A stretch of 64,000 nucleotides of DNA from Triplophysa rosa (lineage: Eukaryota; Chordata; Actinopteri; Cypriniformes; Nemacheilidae). The translations under genes were made by a program, and so were the position numbers. The stretch spans positions 1,953,604 through 2,017,603 of the forward strand of contig NC_079914.1 of NCBI RefSeq assembly GCF_024868665.1, in the 5' to 3' direction. Each line of letters opens with the position of its first letter. The first letter of the stretch is position 1. Below are positions 21,584 through 34,240 of this stretch, piece after piece. Under the pieces are notes generated by a model. It had not been told where the DNA came from, searched no databases, and saw nothing but the letters and a program-made list of their open reading frames with translations.

Positions 21584-21729
21584 AAAAGTGTTTTAATTTG
21601 AATTAAAGTAACTCAAATTAAAAACAGTACTAATAGGAAAGTAGTAATTAAATCTACAGAAAGTTACTGGCAATTTACAAGATTAAAAGGAAAGTAGGGT
21701 ACAGTGCAGTAAAACATGCAGTAGGGTAC

Positions 21730-22287
21730 TTAAAAGGGTCATGTGACATGGCTAAAACGAATATTATCGTTTGTTTTAGATGTAATGCAATGTGTATACA
21801 TGTTTTAAGGTTAAAAAATGCTGTATTTTCCACATACCGTGCATGTTTGTATCTCCTCTTTGCCCCGCCTCTCTGAAACGCGCAGATTTTTTACAAAGCT
21901 CATCGCTCTGAACAGCGAGGTGTGCTATGATTGGCTAGTTAACCAGTGTGAAGTGATTCGTCAAATACTGCAAGCGTGTGACGGAAATGTAATGCCATAT
22001 TTGGAACATCAGGTTCCAAAGCGATTGTACTGACAGCGACGTCCACCTTACTGGCGTATACATTTGGGTGGTCTTAGTCAACTCATACCACGAGCTGACG
22101 TAGATTTGTGGGGGGGTGGTTACACGAGGCGTTTCAGGCAGGTCTGGGTGAGCATTCGCTTTTAGATAGAATGCATCTTTTGGTCACTTTCATTTTTGCA
22201 ATTTTACGTATCTAATATATGCATGGGCAACTTAGAACACACCAAAGACACAGAAAAACACGTATTCATGCCATATGACCCCTTTAA
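21730..22287. mobile_element. TTAA-flanked MITE, 558 bp
   Basis: Ends TTAAAAGGGTCATGTGACATG and the inverse of TTAAAGGGGTCATATGGCATG; TTAA at both borders suggests a Kolobok/piggyBac-type target. No transposase. The interior open frame of 71 codons has no recognisable protein. Confidence 0.75.
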
Positions 22288-22621
22288 ATATTTTTGAATG
22301 TATAATTGAATAATGTTTGGTCTAATTTGGCAGTTAATGTTTTGGACTGAATGTAGCCGAATCAACAGAAATGTTAAAGCATCCTTAAATACAATTTACA
22401 TGCACAAATGCATTTGACAGATGATTTCATCCAAAGTGATGCTGCATTCAAGATATAGACGCTTTCAGCGGCAACAACATAAACAAACGTTATAAGGCCC
22501 AAACGTGACTTCCAGTAATCTATATCTGTCGAGTATAGTTTTAATTAAATTAAATCCAATTATCATACAATAAAATATCCATATAAATTATCACTATGTG
22601 TGTTCTGTGGGAATTAGACTG
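22288..22621. other. Intronic AT-rich stretch
   Basis: No gene, no recognised repeat. Confidence 0.5.
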
Positions 22622-24478
22622 AATATGCAAGTCTCTGCCCCGTGTATACGGGTACAAAAGGAGATGGTGGCACCCAATCATTCATCTTTTGGGCTGAGGA
22701 ACCTGAGAGACATCTCCTGGTTGCTGCAGCGGGCCGGCGAAGCGTTTCAGTCTCTCTCGACGTTGTGTTGAGAGACAGACTGGGGTACTATACGACACGT
22801 CACGGCGCTGAGCCATATTACGAGCTCAAGCAGAGTAACACTGACTGGACTAGCAAGTCACAAGTGAGCGCTACCGCGAGATGTAATCTTCCTGTGGGAT
22901 CGATAACTAGTAGCATATTTGAGAGACTCGTACCGACAGCCGTCACGAGCGGTGGCGTTGTTCTCTATTTTAGCGAGATAGCCACCCGGTACCATAAGGG
23001 AACACTGGGAAGCACTGCTCTCTCTACTGAAAGAGTGTGCTACGGAGGCCACATCCTACAACAAGGGGAGGTTACATGTGGAGATACCAGCGGGGAGAAC
23101 TACATGGGATATGATGCGCGAGCCCGAGTAGGGAGCACACGACCCACAGTTTCACCGATAGGGGAACCGAGAGTGAGGAAGTCAACATATGGGACGACCC
23201 TGCAGGGGAGTCACTACGTATGGGGCAATAGTATAGGGGTCCACCTGAATAGGGGTGACTCTACCATAACCAGACTCGGCAGAACAGACCGCTCCGCCCG
23301 GTCCGCTACCAATATTGCCAATGCTTAGTGATGGATGGAATGCCTATACTTCGCCCAGTGAGGGAAGTAGGGAGGCTCAATAGGGCACTGACTCACCGAG
23401 GGGGGAGAAGGCGCTTTTGCAGGCATACACCCACCCAGTCGCTGGTCTCACCTGAGTAAGACACGGGCTGACACTGGTTCCACACGGAGATTGTAAAAAC
23501 CTCACGAAGGTATTGGGTGTAGCCCAACCCGCAGCACAACAGATGTCTGCCAGAGAGGTGCCCTGGGCCAGTGTCCACAAGGAGGCCATACCCGGAGTGC
23601 AGTGGGCTCCTACTGCAAGCGGACACGGGCGATCTTGGACCGTGATGCCAAGTAATGGCATCCGCGATCCAGTACGCCAATCTCTGTTTGGAGACAGCCC
23701 TCCCTTATGCTGTCCCCCAAAACAGACAAAGAGCTGCTAAGAGCTCCTAAAGCTCTGCGTGCGGACTAAGTAGAGGCGCCGGATGTGTACTGGACACAAC
23801 ACAGTAGAGGTTGGGTATTCCTCCCCAGGGGGGAGTGCCTGCAGGCTCACCACCTGGTCCCAAAAGGGAGTGGTGGGAACCTTGGGCACGTAGCCTAGCC
23901 AGGGTCTCAGGATAATGTGAGAATCGGCCGGCCCAACTCTAGGCACTCGTGGGACACTGAGAATGCCTGGAGGTCCCCTACCCTCTTGATGGAGGCAAGC
24001 ACCACTAAGAGAGCCATCATCATTAAATGAGGAAGACTGGCATCTCTCAGGGGCTCAAAAGGGGCCATACAAAGGCCCTGTAGGACCACATCAAGGTCCC
24101 AAGAGGGTACGGAGTGCGGTCGAGGTGGATTCATCCTCCTTGTGCCCCTGAGGAACCTGGTGACCAGGTCGTGTTGCTCCAGGAAGGACAATACTAACCC
24201 GATTGGGCATCTCCGTGGGTCTTCACCTCGGGAAGAACACCAGGAAGAGAAGAGGCGCCACTTAAAGGCGTATAAACGCCTAGTGGTGGGGGCTCTAAAC
24301 TGCAGGACGGTCTCAATGACCGCCTCAAAAGCCGCTCAAACTCTCCTCGTCCCGTCCAGGGGCCAGACATGGAGGTTCCAGAGGTCTGGCCTGGGGTGCT
24401 ACACCATGCCCTTCCCCTGCGACAGAATGTCCTCCATCTGGGGAATCGGCCAGGGGGGGATTTTCACCCATCATGTAA
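22622..24478 (-). mobile_element. DIRS-like retrotransposon fragment (third copy)
   Basis: 22622-22744 resembles the inverted repeat of the first DIRS (CGGGTACAAAAGGAGATGGT, with the GAGGAACCTGAGAGA block). It is joined at 22745 to an ICR-like half (CAGTCTCTCTCGACGTTGTG). Minus-strand tyrosine recombinase sequence follows up to about 24190. The right side ends at about 24478 without RT or an inverted repeat, so it is a 3'-end fragment truncated at both borders. Confidence 0.8.
23377..24191 (-). pseudogene. DIRS tyrosine recombinase, frameshifted
   Basis: Starts LVTRFLRGTRRMNPPRPHSV PSWDLDVVLQGL, then LASIKRVGDLQAFSVSHE with the catalytic Arg. After a frame change come SHIILRPWLGYVPKVPTTPF and RLYLVRTQSFRSS, and finally AYWIADAIT plus CCGLGYTQYLREVF. 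The His and second Arg region (HSGYGLLVDTG) is mutated or out of frame. Several frame breaks show it is dead. It is a second, independent copy of the recombinase at 16.5-17.3 kb. Confidence 0.8.
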
Positions 24479-25058
24479 GAGTCCTTAAAATTTAAATGGT
24501 TCAGTGTTTTGTAATTAATTAGCTGTAAAAGAAATTACTCTTTAAGTAAACCCAACAATATTATTCCTCTACAATAAGCATACCCTTTCAAATTTGATTA
24601 AATTCCTTTCCAATTAAACAAAGGATCTGACATAAGCATAGTCATTTTAAGCAAGTTACATAAACTTGTAAAGAGTCAAATGAGCATTTACTTCAAAGCA
24701 CATCATCCTTCCCTCATTGGTTTAAAACCACAACTTATAGGCTTTCCGCCACACAACTGGAATCATCCAAGTGTTCTGAGCACTATAGGGAAATGTATTT
24801 GTGCCCACCACTGTTTAACAAGCATGGCTAATTTGGTGGCTCGGGATCATTATGATTCTCATATACCTGTATATATTTGGATAGTTGACATGTCAAGCAG
24901 TGTCAACAGTCTTCTGCAGTGTTATTATGGTGCAATTCATTTTTTTATAATGGGAGCAAAGAACAATGAAAGATAAATGTAAAATGCTAACTTTTGTATC
25001 CAAACGAGTCTGCTAGTCAAAATGAATACATTTTACATGTAAATTTTCTGCTTTCTAG
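24479..25058. other. Intron remainder before exon C
   Basis: AT-rich non-coding sequence ending in a strong acceptor (TTTTCTGCTTTCTAG). Confidence 0.5.
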
Positions 25059-25240
25059 TGTGCAGTGCATCGGGTTTGCATGCCAGCCAAAGATTCCTCC
25101 CACTCCTGACAGTGACGCAGGCAGTGCTGGCCGGTCCCGTCTACCAACGTTGGCCCCTCAGTTCTCCAACAGCGAGCCCCAGCAGAGCAACAGCAGGCCC
25201 GGATCGGCCAGAGGCTCCGATGGGCGGCGTAGCCAACAGA
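25059..25240 (+). CDS. Candidate coding exon C (same gene as exons A and B)
   Basis: The first T joins AG from exon B to make a Ser codon, then VQCIGFACQPKIPPTPDSDA and a Ser/Arg/Pro-rich tail with SNSRPGSARGSDGRRSQQ. The donor is CAACAGA|GTTAGT, leaving one base (phase 1). If the donor is not used, the frame ends at a TAG spanning it (25242-25244). Low-complexity RPGSARGSDGRRS composition is typical of disordered C-termini. No domain recognised. An alternative acceptor 7 bp downstream breaks the frame. Confidence 0.5.
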
Positions 25241-26105
25241 GTTAGTATAATTTCAACCAATCCACCAAAACACACTTTTGTGTGTGTTTTTCCCATCTAT
25301 GAAATCGGACAAGAAACACACCCATGTTTATTTTATCTTTGCGAATCAACACTAAATTTTGTTTCGAGGGTTCTTAGCAGTTTAATGGTAAGTCATGTAA
25401 ATATGTAGTACAGTTGTACATACGCCCTTGTTACATACAGTATGTTGTGTCTGTCACTGTATTAAAGCAAACAGTCACTTTATATTGCTTCAGATTCCTC
25501 AAAGTCCCCTTAAAGGAATATTTCAGCTCAAACGACAACATTTTTGACAAAAGTTGATTACAGCAAAAAAATACTTATCTTTTTTATTAAAAAGACAACA
25601 AAAATCAGGCATAATCTATACACGTTTCAAAAGTACACTGCAAAAAATTCATGTACTCAGTTCTTTAATCTTATTTTCCAGCTCCGTTATCTAAACATCC
25701 TTTAGAAAATTCACTTTAGAAAGAAAAGAAATACAAATTAAAAGAATTACAAAGAAATTATAAATAAAACGAAATACATATTAGCCATTTCTATTTTGAG
25801 ACCATTTTACAATACAGCATTAACAAGATTAAACAACTGTAATAAAAATAACCAAAAAGGAATGATAATAACACAATGAATACAACATTAAATAATTTTT
25901 TTATTTTAAAAAATACAACACGGGATGTCTGACATTCACCTCTCAAATAAAATGTGAACAATGTACAGGTTTGTAGACTGTACTGTACAAACTGCGTACA
26001 GTATATTAAATCCTCTAAACCTTCATCACACCTTCATCACCATGAAAAATACATATTTTAGTTGGTTTAATAATCAATTTGAGTTGTGAGGATGTATAGA
26101 AACCT

Positions 26106-26143
<38 letters not shown>

Positions 26144-26604
26144 TACTTTTAAGAAACACCCTCTTATGATGCTTCACGTGCCGTCATTCAGTTGCTTAAG
26201 TATTTCTTTCATTTGCATTTCTTGTAAGTAACTTTATATTTGCAAGTCAAATATTACATTTTTTTAAAATAAGAAGCCCGATCCAGGACAAAGAGAGATG
26301 ACCCAGATGCCCAACAACATGACAAATACAACAAATTGTTTATTTGAAGAAACAAACCTGTCGCTGGTGCTCAGATGCAGCTCTGGCTCTGTTGAACATT
26401 ACACACCAAACACACATTTTTAAGGCAGAGTTTCAAACAAAACGTTAACATTAACAAATATTTATTAGCATTACTATTCAGTGATAATAATCTTGATAAG
26501 TCTCTCATGGCAATTCATAACAATATATGACTTATATGAATTAGCCTCCTTGTAAGATTGAAATTTTGCGAGGCGGAATAAAGTATATTGATTTATTACA
26601 GTGA
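25241..26604. other. Intron with scattered MITE-like fragments
   Basis: A single arm of a TTAAAGGAATATTTCAGCTC repeat is at about 25511, and a CACTGCAAAAAATTCATG-type MITE end is near 25645. Otherwise AT-rich and non-coding. Confidence 0.45.
26107..26140. repeat. (CA)n microsatellite
   Basis: About 17 uninterrupted CA units, flanked by TGTA and GGTT. Confidence 0.95.
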
Positions 26605-26609
26605 TATTG

Positions 26610-27134
26610 TGTCACGACGGTGGCGGACAGAACCCAGGTGCAGACAGAAGGAGGGGGTAAACACAAAAGATTTTAATAACAAAACAAAAACCCTCGATGG
26701 GGGACAAACACAATAACCAAAATGCTTTTAAAAAGACAAAGAAAAACTTCCCGCAATGGGGCAAAACAGAAACTAAGGCAAAACTAAATAAACTCACTTT
26801 TAGGAAACAAATGCCAAAAGGACAAGACAAGACTAAGACGCATGAACACGGGGTCACACAAACACAACGAAAGCGCACAGGACAATGAAACATGAGGGCA
26901 TTTTAAAGGGGAATACAAACGAAGGATAATTAACGAGGGCAGGTGGGGAACATGAGACACGGCAGGGAAGCAATACAGGAAACGAGAGGGGCGGGGCCAA
27001 TGACAAGACACGAGAAAGCACATGGGATGTAAAAACGTAAACAACTCATGACTTTCTCACATAAAACATAAGGGATCTGTCCCGATCCTGCCACACGACT
27101 AGAAAATCATGAACAAGAAGGCAGAACCGTGACA
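26610..27134 (-). mobile_element. Solo LTR, 525 bp, TSD TATTG
   Basis: The + strand reads TGTCACGACGG ... GAACCGTGACA, so the termini are TG/CA, with the exact 5-bp duplication TATTG at 26605-26609 and 27135-27139. The block ACACAAAAGATTTTAATAAC resembles the LTR at 44985-45593 (same position, same motif), so the two belong to related Gypsy families. The inverse orientation is inferred from that relative, whose gag lies on the minus strand. Open frames inside are shadows. Confidence 0.85.
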
Positions 27135-27139
27135 TATTG

Positions 27140-28847
27140 CAGTCAAGAGCACATTTCCTTTCTCTCCTCGCCATTGTTTGTCTAGAACTGCGTGTATGTG
27201 ATGTTTTCTTAACGTATTAAGTTTGCCTGAGCTAGTCTTTAGTTTGTTTTTCCGGCATTGTTTGTAAATCTTTCTGTTTGTCATAAAACTGCTTGTGCTC
27301 GTACCTCTCTAAAAACAGATTTGAACAAAGAAAAGAGGTTTCATGGAAATCTTGTCGTTGTTCCCATAGTGTTGGATTTCAGAAGGAAAGGCTTGAGTTA
27401 CAGAAGCCGGTAGCCGGTTAAGCTCTGATTAACCCTCTGATCCACTGTCCACAGCAAGAGCACAAACCTATAAAAGCTATTTTACCCGTAGCCATAATTC
27501 TACATGGCTGTCTGGTTTATGTATCATTTTGTTTTGATTTATGAGAACTTTAGTATGGATGTCAAAAGAAATATCTACTTTTCAAAACTAGTCTACTATA
27601 GTGCACAGCATGTATATGTTCATTGTACATTTCAATTGGACTTTCCGGTAACACTTTACTTAAAACCTTTATGTATAATGCATTATAAAGGGTTATTAAA
27701 GAGTATGACAAGGCATAATTAATACATGAAAACAACCTTTATAATGGATTGTACATACATGCTTTAAGCACATATTACATATCATTACAACCCTTATGCA
27801 TCTGTTATCATGCAAATAGGATATTTTGTGAAAATAACTTTCTTTAAAAATTAATGCTTTCCCTTCATGCTTTGATAAGTTACATGAGGATTGAAAGTTA
27901 TCATTTTTAAGTAATATTGAGAGCAGTATTATTTTAAATTATGGATTAGGATTGGAAAATCAGACTCAGTGTGCGAAGAGAAAAAGGACAAAGATTGCAA
28001 TAAATGTAAACGTAAAAGATAAGATTGTGTACACTTCAAAATGTCTGGTTATTGACTCTTATGTTTTTATTGGAACATCTGTCAAACAATAGGAACAACA
28101 GCTGCAAAACAGCCAAGGCTGGTACCTTTATAAATTGGTGTGTCCTGCAGAGGAGCGAATGTCTTTATATAAAAGGAAGGACACTAGCCATTTATAATAT
28201 GGACAGTTCAGCTCCCAGATGCTGAATCATGTGCTAAATAAGTAATAATTAGTTTGTGTCTGAATATTTTTACTTCTTCGCATTGTGCCTAACCACATAT
28301 TTTAGCCGTGACTATATTTGCGATGTAGTACCTTATTGCTTAAACAATTCAAGGTTTAAGTTATTTTGAAAGCTGTTATTTAGCTTATAGCGACGCGAGT
28401 ATGGTTTATGTATGGTATGGTTACTTGACATGTTTGAAATAATTTGGTAAAATAAAGTGCTATATTGCTCATTTGCTGTATTGACCCAGGCAATGTTACA
28501 TTGTTCAGGTCTCTTATATCACTCCAAACTCTCTAAAATAAATTCAACTCCGTTTTTTTATTGCTCAACATTTTTACTTTATTATTTATTACTAATAATC
28601 TGCTGGTTATCATTGTACCAAAGGTGACCTGAAATCCACCTGCTTTGCATCAGTTTGTTTTGCAATAATGACACGCTGACTATACACTACTCTATACTTA
28701 TGAAATGGGATCATATCCTGTTGTTTAGGACCAGATATTGTCCATATTTACTATTGTAGACTGAATTACAGGTAAAATGCTTGCATTACTGGGTTTTAGG
28801 TACATTTGCTATTGTGTTCTGAGTACTATCACTGTATGTCTTTGTTT
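27140..28847. other. Intron, mostly unassigned
   Basis: Contains a MITE-like arm starting CCGGTAACACTTTACTTAAA (about 27643-27790; widespread fish repeat end). Nothing else supported. Confidence 0.45.
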
Positions 28848-29047
28848 CACTGTAAAAACAATTCAGGCCTACAATTTTTGTAGTCACTGGTTACATCCAA
28901 ATTCTACGTTTGGCACACTTGCAAATGATCACTTGTGGCAACAGACTGTTCCTTGAATTTACTAAACTTCAACTGAGCCAATGGAAAAATGTAGATGTAA
29001 CCAGTCAATACGAAATTTTGAGGTGAGGCCTGTTTTTTTTTACAGTG
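28848..29047. mobile_element. 200-bp MITE
   Basis: Ends CACTGTAAAAACAATTCAGG and the inverse CCTG(T)n ACAGTG form short inverted repeats. The target duplication is unclear (TCTTTG-like on both sides). Confidence 0.55.
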
Positions 29048-29880
29048 TTCTTTGTAGTGCTTTATTGCATATCGAACTTTATCTCATCTCATAAAACATG
29101 TTATGTAGGTCTGTTTTTCTAACCTGCTTCTCTCAGATACAGTATGAGATGAAATCAGATTCATCTTCAGTGTCTGTGCTGTATTTGCCACTGCTTCCTG
29201 TTGATGCATTACTGTAAAGTCAGTTATCCACTGTAATGCAAACATGATATCAAGCGTCATTATGTTTACTTCCTGTTCTGATTGAGTCGTCGTTTTATCA
29301 TACTGAACATCATTTTGTAAATTAGTGCACTGTCTGTTCTGACCACAATCTGATCAGTTCATCAAAATAAACTGAACTAATGTACATGTAAAAAACAACA
29401 TTCACAATGTGAGATCAATGCTGTAGAGTGAATTTCACTAAACTTCTTAAGGATCATATTTCAGCCCAACATTAGGGCTGTCGAAATTACATTTGTAATC
29501 AGAATACAGTATACACGTAACATTTCTGTTTGATGTGGATGTGCAATTTTCTAAAAAAAAAATTAAAAAGTGGAAAACTTACTTTTTTCCAATTACAAGC
29601 AACATAGACCGCATATATGAGTGATATTTGTCATTTAGGCCTACCTCTGTTAAATCACATTTATGAAAAAGGTGCTATTCCTTTTTTTGTAGAAAAAGGT
29701 ACTAAAAACATCCTAAATAAATATATTTATTTAAATCTTTCACTTGTATATATAAAATAAAAAAGAGTTTATATAAAAAGTTTGTATTTAACCTTTATTA
29801 AAAATAAATAGGTCAACTATTAATAAAATAAGTAACCCAAACTGTTAATAATAATAATGTTATTTTTTTGCACTTTGCAG

Positions 29881-29903
29881 GCAGTCAGTCGAACAGGAAG
29901 TGA
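29881..29903 (+). CDS. Candidate terminal coding exon D
   Basis: Strong acceptor TTTTTTTGCACTTTGCAG at 29880. GC completes the codon started by the A of exon C, then SQSNRK and TGA at 29901-29903. The 3' UTR then runs to a candidate AATAAA at 30579-30584 followed by a GT-rich stretch. A different incoming phase would read AVSRTGSED and stop at 29910, so the ending depends on exon C using its GTTAGT donor. Confidence 0.4.
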
Positions 29904-30605
29904 AGACTGAATCTTTCAGCAGGTGAGGCCTGTCGGCAGAGGAGCATCCAGCTTCCTGTAACAGCATCCAGAGATCTCATCGGGGCCGTGTGTCCGTGTG
30001 CCTGGTGGAACAAAGCTCAGGATTGTCGCTTCTAACGGCCTTTCAGCCCCCACTTCTGTAACACAACACGCTTCAGCAATAATCACAAGTACTTTCATTA
30101 CCTCACAAGCGTCCGAACGCCTGCCGCTCCGCTCCTGCTTTGTTACTCTTGAACCCTGACCACCCTCGCCTAGAAGAGGAAGATTTATAACGTGCAAAAA
30201 TGAAGGCTGCGCTCCATTAACTTGATTGTGTAATCCATTAGAATTTAGTGTTCTGTATTGTAGATTGCTGTTTTTATTGTAGCTTTTGTGTGGTTTCAGT
30301 TGATGTTTAACCCCTTTATATTAAAGTGATACATTAATGATCTTAAATTAGTTTTGCATGATGTGACTGAGAAATCTAGTTAGTGTTAGTACCTAACATG
30401 GGGTCATACTTGGGACATTCTCTGTAGTTTATTTTAGGATTTGACTCTTGGTTTTGTTTAAAAAGGCTTTGCTACTTAATTGTGAATTTTTTTATATGAA
30501 ATACAAATAATACATTTTATATAAAAATGTTGCTGTTTTTATTTACAAAGATTATGTAACTAACCTAAAATGAAGGGCAAATAAAAATGTGTTGTTTCAA
30601 TATAA
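29904..30605 (+). other. Candidate 3' UTR with poly(A) signal
   Basis: Follows the exon D stop codon. AATAAA at 30579-30584 precedes TGTGTTGTTT, a typical downstream GU-rich element. Transcript data would be needed to place the true end. Confidence 0.35.
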
Positions 30606-33418
30606 TTCCCAGAAACAAATATATCTTAAATCTAAGTTAATATAACTTACATTTTTATTTAATATTATACAAATATGAAGCTCTTATAGATATTAGATAT
30701 ATCTTATAGATATTACCAACTTTTACATATTGTAAGACATGTTAGGGCAAATTATTTTCAGTTAAGAGAGCTCAAACATTAATTTTAGTCTGGAACTAAT
30801 CTTAAGCCTCGTCTGTGAAACCGGTCAAAAGTGTTATATATTGTTTATACTTTTAAAGACTTACTTGCTCTGAATTTGATTATTACCAAATATATTCAGA
30901 TATGTGTGAAACTTTGAATTGTTTGCTCTGCCCTATTGGTACATACTCTTATATAACACTTAGCTTTGAAGACTTTTTTTGTTATATTTTGATCTAAACT
31001 GTCACGCTATGGCAGATGAGATCTTGTGTCCTGCTGTGTGTCACGTCCTTCCCCCGCCGGCCTGAACATCTGCACATTTGTATGCGCAAGCAACCGCATA
31101 CACACAAGATACCCCAGCTGAACGCTGTTGAAATCTCCAGTGAACTCATTTACTGCTTCATACCTGTCTATTTTGGGTTATTTGGTATTCTTTCGCTCTT
31201 TTGTAGTTTGATTACACGTATTGTGTAACCTAATTGTCTCAGATATCTAAGTGTGGTGAAGCGTGAGTTTTTCTTTAAGTAGGGAAAATACCACAACAAA
31301 GCGATGGGATTAATGTTGAATAAATGTTGAGCAACAATTTCTAGAAGACTTGGATGTCATTTCTACTAATAAAACTGGTTAGTTTGGTGTTTAGAGTTGT
31401 TATATTATGCTAAAATGAACAGGCACCCTGTCTCCGTCTCTTATCCTGTTCTCTAAAAGTATTGTCTAAAAATTAAGCAGTAGGAGCATTTCAGCTCAGT
31501 TCATGCAGTAGGTGAACTCAGATTGTGTAAAATTAGTAAACATATAGCGACTTTTTTTAAACAACACTAATGGGAGGTGGCTAATGCATAAGAATTTGTA
31601 TGATGTCATTTGTATGTTTTGATACTATCTGCTTTCGCACCAGTGATGGTTAGGTTTAGGGGTGGCGTTAGGCGTGGGGTTTCATTATAGCTTTTTCTAA
31701 TAATCATATTTTTTTTACACAATTTATTTTGTGCAAATTTATAGCCACCTCGTAAAAAGGTTAAGATTTCCAGTGCGATCAGACTGAGTTACTATAGCAA
31801 CACGCTAAATATCATTCTCCTTGGCTATCTACATGGCAACAGAGGTAAAGCATTAGTATCTTGGTAATGTATTTGTATTAGAAAGACCACACATATTGTA
31901 AAAATGTAAAACTAGATTAAAATAACAAAAAAAATTGGATTATTTTTTGTGGTACTATCCAACAATGGACACATGGCAAATTCTGACGTCAGCACCGAAT
32001 CTGTAGCTTCCTGGATGGTCCGCTACAAAAGCGGTAAAAAATCAACTCATGGAAAACAGGATTGATATAATCTAACTTCAGATGTGTCCCACAATCCTTT
32101 TTTCCTTTCGTTCTCTCTCCATATCCTGCCGTATTCTAGCTGTCATGGTCTGTCCATCTGCATCCTGTGGTTCAAGGGGGATTTTTCCTGTCCCACCACC
32201 TTTGGCCTGAATGGAGACCACATTTGGACCATAATGCTCTTGGCACCATACAGCTCTTGGCAGAATATGGACACGAGTGTGCCCTACAGATTAAGTCTTC
32301 TAATCTGATCTGTGGCCTCTTGGGAATGAGGATATGCATAGGAAACCATTGAATAGCGGGTTATTTGCTGTTAACAACCGACAAATCTGAGCTTGTTTTC
32401 ACAGATACCAATATATATCAAGGAGGTTGTAAAGTTACAGAGCAGGAGATGTCAAGTTAGTTGTAGGATGGCAGTATCCTTCTAGCGGAAACGGTCCCAC
32501 TTATGGAACGCTGTGCTCTTTGGAACAGAATTCCTGGTGAGTTTGGACATCCACAGGGGATGAGATCTCTTGACATGTTTTTATGACTCATGCTGAGCTG
32601 TTTTGTGTTTTGCCTGACGGAGTACCAAACATCTGAATCCTCTGCTGTGCAATACCTTTCATTTCCCGGTTTCCAACAGGCTCTACGGCTAGATGTTCAA
32701 AACAAAGCAGCTGAATACTTCAACCTTACTGTATGTTTATAGCGGAGATAAAAACCTAAAACTATAATTGTTATCTCAAGCGAGTCTTGTTTTATAAAAT
32801 ATTTCAAAATGAAACTGACAGTTCCACTGTTGACTGCTGACTGGCAATTACAGAATCATTACAGAACATGTCAGTGCTAAAGCTATTTTATGTTCAAAGT
32901 TAGACATAAATCCATCATTGGGTAAACTATGGACAATCCAAACTGTTTGTTTAAATAAACCAAAAAATGTCCTTATTTGACCTAACCATGGGTTGAAACA
33001 ACACATTATAGGTCGATTTACACCCAGAGGGTGGGTTTGTCCATATTTTATCCAACCACAGAATTTGTTTTAAAATGTGCAACATTCATATTTGATATCT
33101 CTAAACTCCAACCACAGAGGCTCTGCGTTGTTCATCATAAACAGTTTTTCATCTGCTTGTGTGCCAACGTATTCATGTGACACAAAAACATTATTTGTTT
33201 GTATAAAACAGCATAGGCTATGTACTATACTCTTCATGTTGTTCTTAACAATAGATGTGACAATGTTAAAAGCATAGCCACTCTCACGTTATATATTATG
33301 ATATATCAATGTTTTTGGATATGATTCCATATTTTTTTGTTTGGTGGGTTATTTGGACATGTCATGATAACCCAAGTACTTTGTACAAACGGTACATGCC
33401 TGTCTACTGTATATACAG
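30606..33418. other. Intergenic, mostly unassigned
   Basis: Holds a partial copy of the 21.4-kb MITE (30731-30832; TGTTAGGGCAAATTATTTTC shared). A CACC-rich AGTGATGGTTAGGTTTAGGG stretch near 31644 is typical of degraded fish repeats. No coding exon was supported on either strand. Confidence 0.5.
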
Positions 33419-33900
33419 TAACAAAGTCAGTGTACGGAAGTCGTGCCACTCGGCGGCCATGTTCGCAATGCCTCTGGCAGTTACTTCATAGCAAGTCCAC
33501 AGTCCTATTTACATGAATGGGGGAAGGTAGATATTTTTAAAATCGCTGGCAAAAATCACAATTAAACAACATATTTCCTATAAATAATTAAACCTGACAT
33601 GAACTGTTGGTTTGCTAAGCTTATATTGCCCTAAAAATCACTCGTTCGCTTCATCTAGACTAGAGAGAACGCGCACAGGCTGGCCAGCGCCTCACAGAGC
33701 ACCGTCACAGAGAATCATTGGTCTTTATGGATTGACGATTGGCTCATTTCACTGGAAGGCAGGGCTTCGCTAGAGCCGCCTTTTTGAGCGTTGCATTCCT
33801 CCCAATTCATTGTAATGGCAGTGGTGCATCTTGTTAATATTAATATCTTTGACAGTAAGCAACTATCCTTTAAGGAAGCATCCAAAATGAAACTCAGATG
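33419..33900. repeat. Unknown interspersed repeat, copy 2 (uninterrupted)
   Basis: GGAAGTCGTGCCACTCGGCG ... TTTGCTAAGCTTATATTGCC ... GAGCGTTGCATTCCTCCC matches 11828-11947 plus 13544-13640 and lacks the TTAA-flanked insertion, serving as a paralogous empty site. No coding sequence recognised. Confidence 0.6.
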
Positions 33901-34240
33901 TCTGAAATGTCTACATAACTTTGCAGAACACAAACGGTGCTGTTTACATGAAGCATAAAATAAAGACTTGACTTAACTCGACCCACAGTAGTTTACGTTA
34001 GCATGTTGCTAAGCTAGTGTGGCAATAACATTAGCTTAACATTCATGTATTTAGCTGACACTTCCAACATTTGTGTTTTTAGCGCGATTCTCTATAAAAT
34101 GCCCTATGGAACCACAGTAAATAATATAAATACAAACAACATAAGAATATTGATTTGCTCAGGGTGTCTGCTGTTGTAAAGATATTTCGGGCAGCGTGTT
34201 GCTGTGCAGGACTGTTCTCATAACAACGCTTTAAACCGAA

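Noticed and set aside
31016..31228. 70-codon open frame as a possible small gene
   Set aside because: No conserved motif and no promoter or poly(A) context supporting transcription.
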